A stretch of 9,171 nucleotides of DNA from Rhodoferax sp. GTDB lineage: Bacteria; Pseudomonadota; Gammaproteobacteria; Burkholderiales; Burkholderiaceae_C. The notes below the pieces were generated by a model. That model ran no database searches. It had not been told where the DNA came from and worked only from the letters and a program-made list of their open reading frames with translations. The position numbers were made by a program, and so were the translations under genes. Positions 5,653-9,171 of this stretch are shown here, one piece after another; the first letter of the stretch is position 1; each line of letters starts with the position of its first letter. The stretch spans positions 1 to 9,171 of the forward strand of contig JAKFXU010000459.1 of NCBI GenBank assembly GCA_021731215.1, written 5' to 3'.

Positions 5653-6352
5653 CTACTCCGCCTCCCGCACCCGCAGAAAACTGGCAAAACGCGGCAGGTC
5701 GGCTGGTGTGCGGTCGCGGTAGCGGTAGCTGACGAAGGCGCCCAGCGGCGGCGGCACGATGCAGCATCAGCCCCTCACCGCCCTGGCTGACAACATGCTG
5801 CAGTTGGCGTTGCAACGCGGCGCGATCCGGCACACGCCCCTGTTCCAGCGCTTGCAGCCACGGCACACCGGCAGCACCCAGCAAGGAGGAGACGCGGGCT
5901 GCGCGTTCGCCAAACGGGCCGGGCGCACCGGACAGGTCGAAAATCATGTAGCGCAGTTGGCGCCATTCGGCATCGACCGGAACACTGCGGCGAACGATGC
6001 CGGAGAGGCGATCAAAGCTGCCGCGCCCCAGCCACAATTCGCCGTCCAGCGGCGTACTGGGCAGAGCGGCCGTGAACCAAGCCGGTGCCGCAATCAGCCG
6101 ACCGCTGCGAAAACGCAGTACCTGGCCATCCCAGAACGCGCGCACACCATCGAGCTTTTCGCTGACCAGATAGACGGCCGGATCGAGGTCTGATTGCCAG
6201 TGCGTGGCCAGCATCAGCGCGCTCGCCAGGGCCGCCGACGCCTGCGCGGCAAGCGTAGCCGTGTCGGCCGCCGGCACAAGCACCGGGAAAAATGTGCTGC
6301 CCAAGAGCAGTGCCAGATGGGTCGCCTGTCTGCCGACTGATCGATACGCTAT
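5653..6352 (-). pseudogene. ATP-dependent DNA ligase (Lig E-type, secreted), disrupted
   Basis: The family seals nicks using ATP; Lig E forms are minimal ligases with a signal peptide, thought to act in the periplasm. Counting from TTG 6304, motif I is S-E-K-L-D-G-V-R-A (48-56, adenylated Lys K50), motif III-like L-D-G-E-L-W is at 86-91 and motif IV G-E-G-L-M-L-H-R at 176-183. Motif V (L-L-K-x-K) and most of the OB domain are missing. At about 5750-5757 the homology jumps one frame to PPPLGAFVSYRYR...LPRFASFLRVREAE and ends at TAG 5653, the normal C-terminus, so roughly 70 residues were deleted out of frame. The unshifted frame runs to a stop at 5618 as nonsense. At the 5' end, AGGGAGA (6359-6365) stands 6 bases before ATA (6350-6352), which leads into a signal-peptide-like stretch, suggesting a mutated ATG. 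Almost certainly inactive. Confidence 0.8.
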
Positions 6353-6483
6353 TATTTTTCTCCCTGAGATTGCGTTGGGTAAAGTGCAGCGACCAGGCCA
6401 GCAATCAAGTCTTCAGCAGGTCTTGCGTGACTTCCATGGCGGAACCGACAAATTGAGGCAGGTCGCCAAAAAGCGTAGCAGCA

Positions 6484-8781
6484 TCATGCCGCCTGCCTGG
6501 GCTCCCCATCCGACATGATCCGGTCAAGGGCTCGCGACACGATGGGGAACTGATCAATGACGCTGAGCCGACCGCGCCGCAACAGCACCGCCACCTCCCG
6601 CTCGGAGCGCACAAATGCATCAAAACCGTCCCGGTTGGTAAACAGCATGCGCGTGCGCATGGGACTGACCCAGCTCAAGCGGCAGCGGTGCCGCGTGGTC
6701 TTGTCGAGCATGAAATCAAACCACAGGCCGCGGGTGAAAGTTTGGGCCAGTGCATCAAACTCGTCCACGGCTCCGGTCTGCTGGATGGCGCGGCGCTGGT
6801 CCAGCTCTTTCATCGCCTCCTTGCCGGCACTCTCTTCCAGGACGGCCGACGCCGTGTCCGCCGGCGCCGGTTACTTGAGCCGGATCGCCATCATATGGGT
6901 CGATATCAGGCGTCGGGTGAACACGTCCCGTGCCTCGCCCGTCCATTCGATGGCGTCGAGCCCCGCATTGAGGTTGCGCACGAGGTCGGGCAATACGGCC
7001 ACCAACTGATGGCCCTCCTGCGCTCTGGTTTTCGGCTGGGTCGACCAGATCAACTGGTCCATGGTGGTCAGGGCGCTGTCCCACGGCTGCGGGTCGGCTG
7101 GTGCGTTCAGCCATGTCTTGGCCATCACCTCGCGCCATTGGGTCGTCAGGAACGGGACCAGAAAAGGGGCCAGCGGCAACTCTGGCGGCAGGGCGCTGAT
7201 ACGGGCATGAACGACCTCATCGGCATGCGCCAGCGCCTGCTCCAATGACTCGCCTGCGCGTTCCTGATCCGCCGCTGGTTCAATAAGCTCTTGCACCTGC
7301 TGTTCTGTATTAAACAGAAATTCCGTGAACTCCTCCAGCAAGTCACTGAACAGGTCAAGGTCGTCTTCAAACTCGGCCAACACGCGTTTGACCGTATTTT
7401 CTACGCGCTGGTACAGCGGGTCATCCTCGCCTTTCTCGGGCGCCCACGCGATGGACGCCAGGGCCAGCGTATCAACCAGCCGACGTGCCGGGTGATCAGG
7501 GGACAGGAAAAAGTCGCGGTCGATCATGGCCGCCTTGAGAACCGGAATCTGCAAGCGCCCGATCACGAACTTCATTTGCAGGGGAATGGCTGGGTCCGCA
7601 AAGACAAAATCAAACACTTCGGCCAGCGCGTCCACGGTGCCGCGATCGAGCTCGGGAGCCCGGCGGACCTCGTCCCGATCGAGCATCTGGCGCAAGATGT
7701 TGCGGCTACCCGGGTCCTGCCCTTGTAGATCCGGGGAAGGGGAAGAAGCACCGGCACTGGCTTGCAGGTCACCCAGGTAACCCATGAATTCGGGGTCGGC
7801 TGCGGCATAAGCGGGCCGCCCCCCGTCTCCCGCGTCTTCATGAGTGGACGGCGAACCCCAGCCGAGTCGATGCAGAAACTGCCGCGCATGCGTGGCAATG
7901 CTGCGTCCTGCGGGTGCCAAGCCACCCCAGTCAGAATTGGCACGGTCCGGCTCCAGGGCGCCAAAGGTGGACTTTGGGTTGGCGGGCGTCTCGTCGCCGC
8001 CTGCCAGCGGCGCGTTGGTCGTCGCCGGACCCGACACAGCGCGCGACGAGGCAGCCCCGCCTTCTGATTTCCTGATGCGATGCACGGCCTGTGCCTCAAT
8101 TCCCGCACGCATCAAGGTCGCGTTCAAGTCGTCGTACAAAGGGGCCAGATCAAGGCTGTGCTTCGGATCAAGCGCCTGCATCATGTCCTCGGTGGCTTCG
8201 TCATCAAGTCCGCTCTTTTCCCATGCCAGCAAAAAGGCGCGAACAAACACGTCAGGACGAAATGGATTGCTGGTCTGGGTGAGCGTGTCGAGTCCCAGCA
8301 ACACCCCCAGACGCTGGGTCAGCAGGCTCACACTGGCGCCGTAGTGGGTCGTGAACCGTTGCGCGACCCGGTCCACCAGCAGCATGCGTTCCACCTCGGA
8401 TACGTCAATCAAGGTCAGGGAAGTGTGATCCGGTGCGTCAATGAGGGGGTCGGGGCGAAAGTCCAAACCTACCGCCTCGGGCAAGACCAGGCGCAGCTCT
8501 TCATCCATCGATGCCTGCAGGGCGGCTTGAAAGGCGCTATTGAACACTTGCGCCTGTTTGTCCAGCAAACTCCAGGCCGAGCGCAGGTTTTTGGCTTGGG
8601 CTTGCGGCGGCCGGGCATCCATCAAATCCAGCAAATGCTCACGTATCAGTTTCAGGTGCTGGTCTTGATGCTGCACAAAATAAGCCAGGGTCTTGCCGAT
8701 CAGGCTGCGAATGTGACGGCGCGCCTGGACATGCAAATCACGACCCGCGGCGTCAAATAAGGAAGGCGAACGCATGAACAT
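6484..8781 (-). pseudogene. DUF1631 family protein, interrupted by one in-frame TAA
   Basis: The frame starts at ATG 8781 (ATG 8775 has better spacing from the AGGGA ribosome site) and spans 765 codons, the usual DUF1631 length. It is stopped by TAA at codon 637 (6871-6873). The first part shows H-I-R-S-L-I-G-K-T-L-A-Y-F-V-Q-H-Q-D and L-I-R-E-H-L-L-D-L-M-D-A-R, a low-complexity linker (about 240-360), then D-L-D-L-F-S-D-L-L-E-E-F-T-E-F-L and L-P-L-A-P-F-L-V-P-F-L-T-T-Q-W-R-E. After the stop the same frame continues through L-A-Q-T-F-T-R-G-L-W-F-D-F and R-C-R-L-S-W-V-S-P-M-R-T-R-M-L-F-T-N-R, the conserved PilZ-like end, to TGA at 6484. The protein function is unknown. A 636-residue truncated protein would still be made. 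A second start at 6813 with AAGGAGG two bases upstream might express the 109-residue tail. No frameshift is seen elsewhere in the gene. Confidence 0.85.
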
Positions 8782-9171
8782 CCCTGTACTGCTTGCAGTC
8801 TTTAAAAATCTGGGTGAGTCATACCCGAACCATGAACTCGAACCGCCTACCGGTCAAGCCCATCGCATCGCTGCCCTGGCAGCACCCCCGCAAGGGCTTT
8901 TAACCCATGCATTCTAGGTGGATGGAGGCATCCGTTGTTCTCCAGTCGGCCGTCAGGGTGCGATTCAAACTGATGTGGCGGCGTCAGGCTCGCTGGCTCT
9001 GTTGTTCACAGTTGGCGTTTCTCGGGCCGTTGCAACTTGGCAGGTGCTTCCAGACAAAAAGACGCTGATTGCCAAATGAATCCATAAATTCATGCCACTT
9101 CAGCCTGTGGGCGCGTGTTGGAAGGTGGAGAGTGCCGCTTCACGGCTTGGATCGCAGGTGTTGGTAGTTCG
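8782..9171. other. 390-base region without a supported gene
   Basis: This stretch upstream of the DUF1631 gene has no long frame on either strand. It must contain the promoter for the minus-strand gene, but I find no convincing -35/-10 pair. A weak GCCCT/AGGGC stem near 8875-8900 is followed by TTTT. On the minus strand, ATG 9093 to TGA 8965 encodes 42 residues beginning MNLWIHLAISVFLSGSTC, which looks like a small exported peptide, but its ribosome binding site is poor. Nothing resembles a tRNA or transposase. Confidence 0.5.

Noticed and set aside
8080..8760. Plus-strand 226-codon frame opposite DUF1631
   Set aside because: It is complementary to the well-conserved N-terminal DUF1631 sequence, has Q/H/G-rich composition and shows no recognisable motif.
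8868..8905. Terminator or tRNA-like structure near the GC-rich stretch right of DUF1631
   Set aside because: The best stem is only 5 bp with a 15-base loop, and no cloverleaf or anticodon arm can be drawn.
1..9171. CRISPR array, IS element or prophage genes
   Set aside because: No regularly spaced repeats, no transposase or integrase motifs and no paired terminal inverted repeats were seen; the only repeats are the two REP-like units and the 19-bp pair.

Overview
The window looks like a chromosomal stretch from a GC-rich betaproteobacterium, most likely Burkholderiales, Comamonadaceae (Rhodoferax/Polaromonas-like). This rests on base composition, the protein families seen (PimC/PimD-type acyl-CoA dehydrogenases, YceH, a DUF1631 protein close to Comamonadaceae forms as I remember them) and REP-like intergenic palindromes. 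No alignment was run, so the taxonomy is an inference.

Left part (1-2231). The C-terminal part of an FAD-dependent amine-oxidase-type oxidoreductase enters from the left edge. It is followed by a 46-codon open frame with an excellent ribosome binding site but a CTG start. A REP-like palindrome lies in the convergent gap to purN (purine synthesis, minus strand). purN is divergent from yceH (UPF0502, plus strand) across only 15 bases. A second, inverted copy of the same palindrome follows yceH, so the purN-yceH block sits between two REP-like units.

Middle (2268-4663). Two consecutive acyl-CoA dehydrogenase genes resemble the large and small subunits of pimeloyl-CoA dehydrogenase (PimC/PimD). 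The candidate catalytic glutamate is seen only in the large subunit and the R-x-x-F-G FAD motif only in the small one, which fits an obligate heteromer acting in beta-oxidation of CoA thioesters.

Right-middle (4664-5580). After a strong hairpin comes a visibly more A/T-rich two-gene module: a small uncharacterised protein translationally coupled (ATGA overlap) to a nucleotidyltransferase of the AbiEii/DUF6036 kind. Its context suggests a toxin-antitoxin or defence cassette. A 19-base exact direct repeat of the pimD 3' end brackets this module, and the distal copy looks like an internally deleted pimD remnant.

Right part (5578-8781, minus strand). This is a decay zone: the C-terminal scrap of a probable PIN-domain (VapC-like) toxin, a secreted Lig E-type ATP-dependent DNA ligase that has lost its middle-to-OB segment and apparently its start codon, and a DUF1631 gene interrupted by one in-frame TAA. 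The last 390 bases hold no gene I can support. I see no tRNA, rRNA, CRISPR array or transposase in the window.
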